53,907 nucleotides of DNA from Verrucomicrobiaceae bacterium (GTDB lineage Bacteria; Verrucomicrobiota; Verrucomicrobiia; Verrucomicrobiales; Verrucomicrobiaceae): contig JAEUHJ010000206.1 of assembly GCA_016795375.1 (NCBI GenBank), forward strand, positions 1-53,907, read 5' to 3'. Below are positions 24,948 through 34,074 of this stretch, in pieces (the first letter of the stretch is position 1; each line of letters begins with the position of its first letter). A program made the position numbers and the translations under genes. A model generated the notes under the pieces. It did no database searches and was not told the origin of the DNA. It was given only the letters and a program-made list of their open reading frames with translations.

Positions 24948-26390
24948 TCATGCCGTGGAAGACGCAGGCCGCAAGACCGCGATCAGCCACCACGCGGCGA
25001 CGCCGCACAACAGCCACAGCGTCATCTGATACAGGAGAAAAACCGGCAGCCGCATGTGCCGACGGCGCACCCGCTGTACCAGGGCCTCGCAGGCCCAGAC
25101 AAGGCTGAGGACCAGCGGCGCGTAGAGTGTCAGAGCACGATTGCCGAAATCCAACACGCGTACGTCCCAGCCGAAGTCCAGCGTGCAGACCACCAACGCC
25201 GCGACACTGAACAGCGCGATCGACGCGGTCTCCGGATGCAGTGCTTGCCCGGCATGATGCGCGCGTGGCGCGACAAACATGACCAGCAGTGCCAGCAACG
25301 CCAGCAATCCGGCGAACGCTGCGGCGAAACAGCCGCGCGGACAATTTGCCGTCCATTCAAAGGTCAGCATCGCTTTGAGCAAGGTCGCGGCGCCGTTTAG
25401 CAGGCGGCCGCGAATCTCCTCCGTTGTATGCGCGGCGCGATAATTCGCAAACGTCGGCCGCCGGTCCTCAGGCACCGCCCGCAAAGCTTCCAGCGTGCGA
25501 TGCGTGGCCGTCCAGGCGCGCATTTCATCCGCGTTGTCGAACCACCGCCAGTGGAACGGCGCGGCATCGCCGAGCTTTTGATGCGCGTGCGACAGCATCG
25601 GCCCGACCGTGATGAGATGGCAGACAGTCATCAGCATCAGGCCAAGCCAGTGATTGCGCCGCGCCCACAATGACGTGCGGCCTTCGCCGGCCCAATGCCC
25701 CGTGATCCAGCCCCATGACCAGCGCAGCGTGCTGACGCCCACGAAAACCAGCATCAACGGCATGGCCGTCGGGGCGGTCAGGCTGGCCAGCGCGGCAAAA
25801 AAACCGATCGCGGCATGCAGCCAGAGCGAATTGCGCTTCAAGGCGGCGATGCAGCAGATCCACGTCAGCAGAAACAGAGCGCTGAAAAGCAGGTCCGGCA
25901 GAAAAAAGCGCCCCGAAGGCAGGAGCACGCCAAAGCCGATGAGGAAAACCACCAGCAGCGCCGCAGGCGCTGAAAACGCGCGCGCACACGCCAGGCCGAG
26001 CAGCGCCAGTACCGCCAGCGAAAACGACAGCTCCGTCATGCGTACCTGCCTGGCAAAGCGTGGCGTGCGGCCGGCATCATCCATCAACCACGCCGACATC
26101 CATGGCCACAACGGACGCACGAGGCCATCCGTGCGATGCGGCAGCCAGTTGTTCAGCGGCCCGGACACGCCGCGGCTGAAATCGAGTTTCAGATCAGTCT
26201 TCGTCTCCACCGTCAAGGCGAGATGGCGTTCCTCCATGGCCTGCGGCTGTCGCAGTTCGATGGAGGGTGGGAATTGCTGCAAAAACGCCCGCGTGTAGAT
26301 CCACAGCAGCCCGCCCAGCAGCGCCAGCACCATTCCCCAGCGTCCGCCGCTCAACCAAAGCCGGGTCAGATGCAGGAACACAGGCTTCAC
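24948..26390 (-). CDS. Polytopic membrane protein, PMT/ArnT-like glycosyltransferase fold
   Basis: The 480-residue protein has about ten hydrophobic helices. A first membrane segment (WGMVLALLGGLLWIYTRAF) is followed by a periplasmic loop with NNWLPHRTDGLVRPLWPWMSAWL, then a cluster of helices (SFSLAVLALLGLACARAF, ALLVVFLIGFGVLL, LLFSALFLLTWICC) as in dolichyl-phosphate-mannose-type glycosyltransferases. The key acidic pair of that family is not clear, so function is only suggested. It lies 35 bp after the OmpA-domain gene and abuts the HAD gene, so the three probably form an operon. Confidence 0.65.
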   Translation of the reverse strand: MKPVFLHLTRLWLSGGRWGMVLALLGGLLWIYTRAFLQQFPPSIELRQPQAMEERHLALTVETKTDLKLDFSRGVSGPLNNWLPHRTDGLVRPLWPWMSAWLMDDAGRTPRFARQVRMTELSFSLAVLALLGLACARAFSAPAALLVVFLIGFGVLLPSGRFFLPDLLFSALFLLTWICCIAALKRNSLWLHAAIGFFAALASLTAPTAMPLMLVFVGVSTLRWSWGWITGHWAGEGRTSLWARRNHWLGLMLMTVCHLITVGPMLSHAHQKLGDAAPFHWRWFDNADEMRAWTATHRTLEALRAVPEDRRPTFANYRAAHTTEEIRGRLLNGAATLLKAMLTFEWTANCPRGCFAAAFAGLLALLALLVMFVAPRAHHAGQALHPETASIALFSVAALVVCTLDFGWDVRVLDFGNRALTLYAPLVLSLVWACEALVQRVRRRHMRLPVFLLYQMTLWLLCGVAAWWLIAVLRPASSTA

Positions 26391-26425
26391 CGGGTTGCGT
26401 GAGACGGGGTGGGTGTTGCGGGTGC

Positions 26426-27502
26426 TTACTTCTTTCTCGGGCGCACCTTGATCTCCACGCGCCGGTTCAGACCCTGCTGCTCCACCGTGCCTGTGACCGG
26501 CACGATCGGTTTTGCCTTGCCCATGCCCACGGCCTGGATGCGGTCGCTGCCGAGGCCGAGCGAGTCACGCAGCCAGCCCACCACGGCGTTCGCGCGGCGG
26601 ACGCTGAGCTCGAGGTTGAAATCCTCCCCGCCGAAACTGTCTGTGTGGCCTTCGATGATGAACAACGAGTCCGGGTTCTTCTGGATGAGAAAGCCGAGCT
26701 TCATCAGGCTCAGGCGGGCCGCCTCGGCGAGCTGATCGCTGCCATATTCAAAGAGCAAATCCGTCGGCATCAGGATCGGCGCGGTGCTCCCTCCCATTTT
26801 GCCACCTCCACCGAGCAGGTCATCCAGGTTGCTGAACCCCCTCACGCGAGCACCTGCGGCCGTCGCCGTGCCCTGGCTTTTCACCGCGTCGAGCAGGCCG
26901 GTGTCGAGCTTTCCACCCTCGCCGGGGTCGAGCGCTCCCGCGTCCAGCAGCATCTGCTTTTCCGAAACGGGCTTTGACAGCACCTCGCGGCGCACACTGG
27001 CCATTTCAGCGGCGAGATCCGGCGCGGCGATGCTGTCAGGCGCGAGCAGCTTCGCCATGTCGTTGGCCTTCGGCGCGCCGGGGGCGCCGTCACCAGGATC
27101 GTTGGCGCGGATGAAGTTCGTGATCTCTTTCACATTCGGCGTGAGGTCGATCTCCTGGTCCTTCGGCAGCTCCTGCAGCTTGTCGAAGTCGTCCAGCTTC
27201 GGCTCGAATGCCTTCATGTCCGGCAGGTTGCCCGGCGCGATGGTCTCAGGTATCTGCTTGATCGCCTGCTGGTCCTTCAGCACCTGCTCGCTGATGCGGA
27301 TGCGTTCCGGCACTTCACGCGGCTTCACGGGCGTCATCGAGGAAATGCCCAGCGAATTGAAGCCGACCACCAGCAGCATGTGAAACACCATGGAAAGGAT
27401 CAGGGCGAACATCACCCACCACTTCAGGCTCCAGTCGTCGCGCGAACGGAAGGCCGCACGAGGGTTCGTGCTCCATTCGGGGGGGAGTGTGACGGCGGCC
27501 AT
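26426..27502 (-). CDS. Inner-membrane-anchored protein with C-terminal OmpA peptidoglycan-binding domain
   Basis: The protein has 358 residues from the ATG at 27502. One membrane helix at about 29-48 (VMFALILSMVFHMLLVVGF) is followed by a long periplasmic, Pro/acid-rich region and a C-terminal OmpA domain (about 245-355): DLLFEYGSDQLAEAARLSL, IIEGHTDSFGGEDFNLELSVRRANAVVGWL cut into its usual NxxLSxxRA motif, and LNRRVEIKV. The anchor-plus-linker-plus-OmpA layout is that of MotB/TolR/TonB-like proteins linking inner membrane and peptidoglycan. The His in the membrane helix is reminiscent of TonB. The start at 27547 is possible but adds a non-conserved tail. Confidence 0.83.
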   Translation of the reverse strand: MAAVTLPPEWSTNPRAAFRSRDDWSLKWWVMFALILSMVFHMLLVVGFNSLGISSMTPVKPREVPERIRISEQVLKDQQAIKQIPETIAPGNLPDMKAFEPKLDDFDKLQELPKDQEIDLTPNVKEITNFIRANDPGDGAPGAPKANDMAKLLAPDSIAAPDLAAEMASVRREVLSKPVSEKQMLLDAGALDPGEGGKLDTGLLDAVKSQGTATAAGARVRGFSNLDDLLGGGGKMGGSTAPILMPTDLLFEYGSDQLAEAARLSLMKLGFLIQKNPDSLFIIEGHTDSFGGEDFNLELSVRRANAVVGWLRDSLGLGSDRIQAVGMGKAKPIVPVTGTVEQQGLNRRVEIKVRPRKK

Positions 27503-27612
27503 GACAGGCCGGAGGTTAGCACGCCGGACAATCTTTGCACGCGTCACTTTAACCGTGACATCACACCCGCCGTACTCGTATGCTTGATGCTCATCTCCAC
27601 CCCAGCCTCACC

Positions 27613-28332
27613 ATGAAACGACGCGCCTTCTTCTCCACCAGCACCGCCGCCCTGGCGGGTTCCCTCATCGTTCCGGCCCGCAGCCACGCCCTCGATCTCA
27701 CCCAGGCTCCTCTGCCCTATGCGCCGGAGGCACTGGAGCCGCACATCGACGCGCTGACGATGAACATCCATTTCGGCAAGCATCATGCCGCTTACGTCAA
27801 GAACCTTGATGGCGCGCTCAAGGCTGCCGGCATCGACAAGGCCGATCCCGTCGCCCTCATTTCCGACCTCAAAGCCGTCCCTGAGGCCCAGCGCACGGCC
27901 ATCCGCAACAACGGCGGCGGCCACGTCAACCACACCTGGTTCTGGAAATGGATGGCCCCCGCCGGCAGCGGCCCCAAAGGCCCTGAAGGCAAACTCGGCG
28001 CCGCGATCCAGAACACCTTCACCAGCATTGATGACTTCAAAAAAATCTTCGGCGAGGCCGGCGCGAAACGCTTCGGTTCCGGCTGGGCCTGGCTCATTGC
28101 CACCAAGGACGGCCGCCTCAAAGTCACCTCCACGCCGAATCAGGACAACCCGCTCATGAAAGGCGTCGTCGAGGACGAAAACCTCGGCACCCCGATCCTC
28201 GGCCTCGATGTCTGGGAGCACGCCTACTACCTCAAATATCAAAACAAACGCCCCGATTACATCGCCGCCTGGTGGAACGTCGTGAACTGGGCCGAGGTGA
28301 CGAAACAGTATGAGGCGGCCGTGAAAGGCTGA
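27613..28332 (+). CDS. Exported Fe/Mn superoxide dismutase
   Basis: The 239-residue protein carries an N-terminal export signal with a twin-arginine-like pattern (MKRRAFFSTSTAALAG, residues 1-26), unusual for this normally cytoplasmic family but seen in exported forms. Metal ligands His53 (IHFGKHHAAYV), His107 (NHTWFW), Asp199 and His203 (DVWEHAYY) are all present. It converts superoxide to peroxide and oxygen. Whether Fe or Mn is used cannot be told with certainty. The ATG at 27613 starts the signal; 27580 is an alternative. The exported rhodanese follows after 54 bp, so they may be co-transcribed. Confidence 0.93.
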   Translation: MKRRAFFSTSTAALAGSLIVPARSHALDLTQAPLPYAPEALEPHIDALTMNIHFGKHHAAYVKNLDGALKAAGIDKADPVALISDLKAVPEAQRTAIRNNGGGHVNHTWFWKWMAPAGSGPKGPEGKLGAAIQNTFTSIDDFKKIFGEAGAKRFGSGWAWLIATKDGRLKVTSTPNQDNPLMKGVVEDENLGTPILGLDVWEHAYYLKYQNKRPDYIAAWWNVVNWAEVTKQYEAAVKG

Positions 28333-28386
28333 GGCACCGCATTCATCCACGATGCCGCCGCCACAGCCCGAACTCTCCATCCTCCC

Positions 28387-28764
28387 ATGAAAAACCTTCT
28401 CCACGCCCTCCTGCTCCTCCTTCCCGTCTGCATCTTTGCCGCCGACAAGGCGAAACACGTCAAGGCGGACGAGGCCGCGAAACTCCTCGCCAGCGGAGGC
28501 GTCACCATCGTCGATGTGCGCACGCCCGGCGAATTCAAAGAAGGCCACATCAAAGGCGCGAAGAACATCGACATCATGTCCGACGACTTCGAGGCCCGGC
28601 TTGCCGGGCTCGACAAAACCAAGCCCACCCTCGTCCATTGCCAGGGCGGCGGTCGCAGCACCCGTGCCCTGCCTGTCTTCGAAAAACTCGGCTTCACCCA
28701 CCTCATCCACCTTGATGAAGGCTTCGCTGGCTGGGAGGCTGCGGACAAGCCGGTGGAAAAATAG
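28387..28764 (+). CDS. Exported rhodanese-domain protein
   Basis: The protein has 125 residues with a signal peptide at 1-18 (MKNLLHALLLLLPVCIFA). The single rhodanese domain has VTIVDVRTPGEFKEGHIKGA and the catalytic loop HCQGGGRS with Cys85. Single-domain rhodaneses move sulfane sulfur between donors; a periplasmic one may act on thiosulfate or on cysteine-derived sulfur. It ends 1 bp before the convergent dehydrogenase gene and follows the superoxide dismutase. Confidence 0.92.
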   Translation: MKNLLHALLLLLPVCIFAADKAKHVKADEAAKLLASGGVTIVDVRTPGEFKEGHIKGAKNIDIMSDDFEARLAGLDKTKPTLVHCQGGGRSTRALPVFEKLGFTHLIHLDEGFAGWEAADKPVEK

Positions 28765-28765
28765 C

Positions 28766-29743
28766 TCAAACGCCGTTCACCACATTCTCCAGCCTTGCCC
28801 CCGTCACTGCCGCCAGCGCGATGCGTGCGGACGTGCTCCGCATCTCGATCTTCGACTCCACGCTGCAAAACGCCGCATGGCATGTCGCGATGAGATTCGG
28901 CGTCGTGGCGTCCTCCTCGCTGCGAAGCGGCTCGTCCTCAATCACATCGAGTCCCGCGCCGGCAAGATGGCCTTCGCGCAACGCGGCGAGGATGGCGGTT
29001 TTCTTGATGACGCCGCCGCGTGCCGTGTTCACTACGAACGCCCCCGGTTTCAGCAGCGCCAGCTCGCGCTCGGCGATTAAATGCCGTGTTTCGTCGTTTA
29101 GCGGGCAGTGCAGCGACAAAACATCCGTCTGTGTGAGCAATTCATCCAGCGCGCGTGCGCGCGTGACGCCCACCGCCTTGTCCGCGCCGTTCGGCAGATA
29201 CGGATCGTGAAACACCACGCGAAACCCGAGCGCCTTCGCCCGCAACGCCGTCGCAGTGCCGATGCGTCCGAGTCCGACGATGCCAAACGTGAGTTCACGC
29301 AGCCTCCGCAGCCGTGCACCGACTTTGATGTTCCATCCCAGCGCCTTCGCCTCCGCGTCCAACGGGAAAAGCTGCCGGCAGAGCGCCATCGCCAGTGCAA
29401 TCGCATGATCCGCGACCTCCTCCGTGCCGTAGTCCGGCACATTGCACACCGCGATGCCGCGCTCCCGTGCCGCCGCGATGTCCACACTGTCGAATCCGAC
29501 GCCATTGCGGATGATCGCACGGCAATTCTTGAGCTTCGCGATGCCTGCGGCCGTCAACGGCATGTTGTGCCAGATGATGACGGCATGCGCGTTCGCGATC
29601 TCATCGTCCATGTCCTCGTCTGTGTCACAGAGATGACGGGTGACCTTCGCGACATTGCCAATGATCTTCTTTTCGATGGCAGATTCCGCGTCCCCCTGCG
29701 GGGCGGTGCGCCAGTCGATGATCGCGATGTGAGGTGTGCTCAT
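28766..29743 (-). CDS. D-isomer-specific 2-hydroxyacid dehydrogenase (CtBP-like)
   Basis: The protein has 325 residues. The NAD-binding motif is FGIVGLGRIGTATALRAKALG; catalytic Arg lies in NTARGG, Glu in DVIEDEP and His in ATCHAAFCS. The sequence around RNGVGFDSVDIAAARERGI and VPDYGTEEVADHAI resembles C-terminal-binding-protein-type dehydrogenases. The substrate is not clear. It converges on the rhodanese gene with a 1-bp gap, so no terminator fits between them. The ATG at 29743 is the natural start. Confidence 0.92.
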   Translation of the reverse strand: MSTPHIAIIDWRTAPQGDAESAIEKKIIGNVAKVTRHLCDTDEDMDDEIANAHAVIIWHNMPLTAAGIAKLKNCRAIIRNGVGFDSVDIAAARERGIAVCNVPDYGTEEVADHAIALAMALCRQLFPLDAEAKALGWNIKVGARLRRLRELTFGIVGLGRIGTATALRAKALGFRVVFHDPYLPNGADKAVGVTRARALDELLTQTDVLSLHCPLNDETRHLIAERELALLKPGAFVVNTARGGVIKKTAILAALREGHLAGAGLDVIEDEPLRSEEDATTPNLIATCHAAFCSVESKIEMRSTSARIALAAVTGARLENVVNGV

Positions 29744-29803
29744 GTGAGGGGCTTCATGATGATGGCGGAGCGCCCGCGAAAAATCCAGCGCGGCATCCCG
29801 GCG

Positions 29804-31786
29804 TCATCTGGCGGGCGGCGGCTCCCTTGTCATCAGGATGAAGTCGAAAAGCTCGCCGTGGCGGGTTTGATCAAGCGTGATGTCGAAAGGCGCGATCTGG
29901 ACGCCGGCTGGCTGCCGCTCCCGGTCTTTGACGGTGAGGCGCACCGGGTGGCGCTGGCGGCTCTTTGCCGCCACGACGCCGTCGAGCACCGCCGGCTCGG
30001 CCACGATGCCGGGCGGCAGCCTGAGCGCGATGTGATGGCGCTGCGGGCGTGAGTGGAAATTCCGCACGGTGACCGTCACCTCCCGCGTGTCCTCCTTTGT
30101 GAGATCGACACGGTAGGGATACGCGCTGACCCAGTAGGGATCAAAACCATACTCATAGCTCTCTCCTGGCAGTAGCTCCTTGTATTTGCGGATCGCACGC
30201 AAGGCCCACGCGTGATAGCGCTCGATGAACGCCTTCGGTTCCGTCATGAGCACGCCATGCGCGCCCATGATGATGTCGGGCTGGAGCTTTTGCAGATACT
30301 TCGCGGCGACAAGGTAGCCTTCCTCAATGATCGCGCTGTTGCGTGCGTTCACGCACTCATGGCCGTTTTGCGCGGGGTCGGAGGGGTCGCCGAAAAGATT
30401 GTCGCCGGTGAAGACGACCTTTTTGCCGTCGAGCTCGAGCCAGAGCGCGTTCCCGAACTCCGTCTGGCCCGGCATCCAGTCGATGTGCAGCTTGTGGCCT
30501 TCCCAGTCGATGACATCGCCCGCCTTGAGCACGCGGTCGATCTCCGCTTTCTCGAAGCCGGCGTTGTAGCTCTCGATCAGCGCTGGGTAGTCGTAAAAGC
30601 GCGGGTTCTCGCACTTGTCGGCGATGGTATCCATCGTCCAGAACTTCACACCATGCTCCCTCAACGCCGGGAAGAGCGTGAAGTGATCGCCATGCGAGTG
30701 GGAGATCCAGCACGCGTCGATCTGTCTCAGCCCGAGGTGCTCCTTCATGTCGCTGATGATGCGTTCGAGCACGAGTTTCGGGAACAGGCCGCAGTCCAGC
30801 AGCAGCGCGTGGCCGCTGTCGGCGATGATGATGGCGAAATTCTTCCCCGCCATCTCCGGCCCGAACATGTAGAGATGCGGCGACACGCGCACGACGTAAT
30901 GCACGGGCGTCGGTCGCGTCGCGGGATGCGGCGCGCGTTTGCTGAAGCTGTCCACCGGGTAGCCGCGCACATAGTCGGGGCGGAAGTCCAGGAGTCTCCG
31001 CCTGTAGGCTCCGAGCTGCGTCGTCGCATCCGCGATCACCGGCCCCTGCGCGGGGAACGCCGTCCCCGGCCTCAACGCGGCCAGTTTTTCCACTGACGCG
31101 ACCAGGGCGTCGATCCCTTTGGCAAAACCGTAGTCCCATTCGGTGTCGAACCAGTTTGTCATTTTCGCCCCGTCATGCATCACGCCGCCGGTGAACAGCT
31201 TGTCGCCGGCCTGGTAGCTCATGCCGCCGGGTGAATGACCTGGAGTGAGATGGCAGATGATCCGCCTGCCGCGCCATTCGACCACGTCACCGTCCGCGAG
31301 CCAGCGGTCCACCTGCACCGGCCGCGCGGGCGGCCGCAGGTAGCTGGAGCCATGCACCGTGAACTTGTCGCCCAGCAGCGGATACCACTTCCGAAACGCC
31401 GCCGGTGTCTCGAAAAACGCCTGCTCCTCCTTCGGCGCGGCGATTTGAGTTGTGGCTCGATCCAGTTTCCCGACGCCTTGCAGCAGCTCGCGATGGTGGC
31501 CCGTGAGCAGCAGCCACTCGACCTTTCTCACGCCGATCTCGCCGAGGTGATCGAGCACGCTCCCGTCGCCGAGATCAATCAGAAGCGCGGTGTCGCCATC
31601 ACGCAGCACATGGCTGTTGCAGGTGCTCCGCCAGGTGAAAACACCGGGCGCATCCTCGCTGAAGGCGGCCATGGTGGGCGCCCGTGTCAGCATGCCGGCG
31701 AGGATGAGCGGGATGACGCGCCCGATGACGGACCTCTTGCAGGGACGCTTGAAACCACGGCGTGGGCTGGAGATGTGCTGCTGCAT
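29804..31786 (-). CDS. Exported double metallo-beta-lactamase-fold hydrolase
   Basis: The protein has 660 residues from the ATG at 31786. A basic N-terminus and hydrophobic segment (about 19-40) look like a signal peptide. Two MBL-like modules follow. In the first the HxHxDH motif is degenerate (TGHHREL, 95-101) although PGHS (182-185) remains. In the second HSHGDH (363-368), TGDN (460-463) and GAHG (508-511) are intact, but the His expected after the fourth strand is Gln (PGQTEF, 439-444). A C-terminal region of about 120 residues has beta-sandwich character. The substrate is unknown. The gene is divergent from pepD over 82 bp. The open frame up to 32116 runs through pepD and is not used. 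Confidence 0.8.
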   Translation of the reverse strand: MQQHISSPRRGFKRPCKRSVIGRVIPLILAGMLTRAPTMAAFSEDAPGVFTWRSTCNSHVLRDGDTALLIDLGDGSVLDHLGEIGVRKVEWLLLTGHHRELLQGVGKLDRATTQIAAPKEEQAFFETPAAFRKWYPLLGDKFTVHGSSYLRPPARPVQVDRWLADGDVVEWRGRRIICHLTPGHSPGGMSYQAGDKLFTGGVMHDGAKMTNWFDTEWDYGFAKGIDALVASVEKLAALRPGTAFPAQGPVIADATTQLGAYRRRLLDFRPDYVRGYPVDSFSKRAPHPATRPTPVHYVVRVSPHLYMFGPEMAGKNFAIIIADSGHALLLDCGLFPKLVLERIISDMKEHLGLRQIDACWISHSHGDHFTLFPALREHGVKFWTMDTIADKCENPRFYDYPALIESYNAGFEKAEIDRVLKAGDVIDWEGHKLHIDWMPGQTEFGNALWLELDGKKVVFTGDNLFGDPSDPAQNGHECVNARNSAIIEEGYLVAAKYLQKLQPDIIMGAHGVLMTEPKAFIERYHAWALRAIRKYKELLPGESYEYGFDPYWVSAYPYRVDLTKEDTREVTVTVRNFHSRPQRHHIALRLPPGIVAEPAVLDGVVAAKSRQRHPVRLTVKDRERQPAGVQIAPFDITLDQTRHGELFDFILMTREPPPAR

Positions 31787-31868
31787 GACGGCCTGGGAAG
31801 AACGGTGCGGAGAAACGACATCTCCCGCTTTCTGCCACGATTTTCCGCTCCATAAATGTGCCACATCC

Positions 31869-33311
31869 ATGTCCGCCGCCATCCGCTCCCTCGAACCTCG
31901 CGCTCTCTGGAACTGCTTCGCCGATCTCAATGCGGTGCCGCGACCGTCGAAGAAGGAGGCGAAGGTGAAGGCGTTTGTGCGCGAGTTTGCGGCCAGGCAT
32001 GCGCTGGAGTGCCTGGAGGACAGCGGCGGCAATCTGATCGTCAGAAAAGCCGCGAGCGCGAGCCGTGCAGATCGTCCGCCGGTCATTTTGCAGGCACATC
32101 TCGACATGGTGCACAAGGCGGCGGACGGCGTGAGCTTTGATTTCGCGAATCAGGGCATTGAGATGTTGGTGGATGGCGATTGGGTGCGGGCACGCGGCAC
32201 CACGCTCGGCGCGGACAACGGTCTCGGCGTGGCGGCGATCCTCGCGGTGCTCGCATCGAAGGATCTGGAGCACCCGCCCATCGAGGCGCTGCTGACCGTT
32301 GATGAGGAGCAGGGCATGAGCGGGGCGCGGATGCTGCAAGGCGGCCTGCTCACCGGCAAAACGATGCTGAATCTCGATTCGGAGGAGGATGACGAGTTCA
32401 CGATCGGCTGCGCGGGCGGCATCGACACTCTGGTGAGTTGGGATTATCCCGAAACGAAGCACGAAAAGGCCAGCATTGCCGAAATCCGCGTCGAAGGCCT
32501 GCGCGGCGGCCATTCCGGCCTGCAAATCCACGAAGGCCGCGGCAATGCCATCAAGCTCATGGCGCGACTGTTGGCCGCGTGCGGCGAAAATGCGGCCGCT
32601 TTGATCGAAATGCGCGGCGGCAGTGCTCGCAACGCGATTCCGGCCCGCTGCATCGCACGCGTCGCGGTGCTCGATGAGGCTGTTTTTGCTCAAAACATCG
32701 CCGAACAGGCCGAAGCGATCCGCGATGAGTTCAAACGCATCGAGCCCGATTTGCAGATCACCAGCACAAAGCTCGAAAACGGCTCTGTTTCGACCCTGAC
32801 GGCCGAAAAGCAGCGTGCGCTCGTGCTGGCGCTGCAAGCTGTGGTGAACGGCGTGTATCGCATGAGCCCCGAGGTGCCCGGATTGGTGGAGGCGTCGTCG
32901 AATCTCTCGCTCATCGAGCTGGGCAAAGGCCGCGCCGAGTGGAGCGGGCTGCAACGCAGCAGCGTCGAATCAAGCAAGCGCGATGTCGCCGCGGCCTTTG
33001 CGGCACCGTTTCGCCTGATCGGTGCTGAAGTGCGCAACGACGACGGCTATCCGGGCTGGAGTCCCAGCAGCAGCTCCGCGATCCTCGACCAGATGAAAGA
33101 CATCTACCGCGAGATCTTCGGTCACGACGTCGGCGTGAGCGCCTGCCACGCCGGTTTGGAGTGCGGCGTCATCGCGCAGACCTATCCCGGCCTCGACATG
33201 ATCTCCTTCGGCCCTGACATCAAGGAGGCGCACTCCGAAAATGAACGCGCGAGCATTTCCTCGACGCAAAAATTCTGGAAACTGCTCACGACGACGCTGG
33301 CGCGGCTGTGA
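31869..33311 (+). CDS. pepD: Aminoacyl-histidine dipeptidase (peptidase M20C)
   Basis: The 480-residue length is typical for PepD. VILQAHLDMVHK provides the first metal His and catalytic Asp, GTTLGADNGLGVAAILAVL the bridging Asp, LTVDEEQGMSGARML the catalytic Glu pair, and LNLDSEEDDEFTIGCAGG, GHSGLQIHEGRGNA and GLECGV complete the M20C pattern. It cleaves Xaa-His and other dipeptides (for example carnosine-type) in the cytoplasm. The start at the ATG 31869 gives the usual N-terminus (LEPRALWNCFADLNAVPRPS). Confidence 0.96.
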   Translation: MSAAIRSLEPRALWNCFADLNAVPRPSKKEAKVKAFVREFAARHALECLEDSGGNLIVRKAASASRADRPPVILQAHLDMVHKAADGVSFDFANQGIEMLVDGDWVRARGTTLGADNGLGVAAILAVLASKDLEHPPIEALLTVDEEQGMSGARMLQGGLLTGKTMLNLDSEEDDEFTIGCAGGIDTLVSWDYPETKHEKASIAEIRVEGLRGGHSGLQIHEGRGNAIKLMARLLAACGENAAALIEMRGGSARNAIPARCIARVAVLDEAVFAQNIAEQAEAIRDEFKRIEPDLQITSTKLENGSVSTLTAEKQRALVLALQAVVNGVYRMSPEVPGLVEASSNLSLIELGKGRAEWSGLQRSSVESSKRDVAAAFAAPFRLIGAEVRNDDGYPGWSPSSSSAILDQMKDIYREIFGHDVGVSACHAGLECGVIAQTYPGLDMISFGPDIKEAHSENERASISSTQKFWKLLTTTLARL

Positions 33312-33355
33312 AACGCGGTCCGACCTTTCCAGACCGGGGTCGTTCCGCTTGAGGC

Positions 33356-33979
33356 TCAAGCCGAGTTCCTGGCGCAGACGCGGATGACCAACGCGGCGAT
33401 GATCGTGCCGGCGAGGTTCGCGACGAGATCCCAGCCGGTGTTCTCGTAACCGCCGACATTGGTGTTCGGGATGGTGAGCACGGCGATGAATTCGACCACC
33501 TCGTTCAAAGCGCCAAAACCCATTCCTCCTGCTGCACAGAGTGTCAGCATGCCGAAGGTCGGACGCACCTGGGCGCCGTCGGGCTGGCGCAACGAGCCGC
33601 GCAGGATGTGCCAGCACAGCCAGGTGGTGATGCCGAAGCCGTAGGCATGCACGACCTGGTCGTATTTGAGCCGCTCAGGGATGAGCCAGAGGCTGTAGAG
33701 CACCTCATGCTCGCCATGATAAGGCCATCCGGAAGGCAGCGGGCAAAGACCGCCGGCCATGTGCGCCAGACCCCAGATGGAGAAAGCCCGGAGCAGGCCG
33801 TTAGTGAGCTTCACACGACTGTGAACAAGGCTGATCACCGCGATGAGCACGAGCATGACAACGATGTAGAAGATGAACTCCCGGTTGCCCCGCAAGACGG
33901 ACATCGCGGCCGCCACGGCGATGTAGGTGCCATTGAACAGGAAGACCGGCAGCAGCTTTGCGGGTGGTGTCGTGCTCAT
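33356..33979 (-). CDS. YjdF/DUF2238-like membrane protein
   Basis: The protein has 207 residues from the ATG at 33979 and about six membrane helices. The family motifs are recognisable: YDQVVHAYGFGITT, GFGALNEVVEFIAV and GYENTGWDLVANLAG, in which the second block usually ends in a conserved aspartate-containing WDL/WDM unit. Function is not established. It converges on pepD with a 44-bp gap and is divergent from the OpgG-like gene. An in-frame start at 34015 is possible but less likely. Confidence 0.8.
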   Translation of the reverse strand: MSTTPPAKLLPVFLFNGTYIAVAAAMSVLRGNREFIFYIVVMLVLIAVISLVHSRVKLTNGLLRAFSIWGLAHMAGGLCPLPSGWPYHGEHEVLYSLWLIPERLKYDQVVHAYGFGITTWLCWHILRGSLRQPDGAQVRPTFGMLTLCAAGGMGFGALNEVVEFIAVLTIPNTNVGGYENTGWDLVANLAGTIIAALVIRVCARNSA

Positions 33980-34074
33980 GCGCGCATCATGCCGCGACTT
34001 TCCTCCGTCTGGCAAGACCTGACTGCCGCAAGGTTGACGGGACTTCCGCGTGCTGCATCCTAGCCCGTTCCCTC

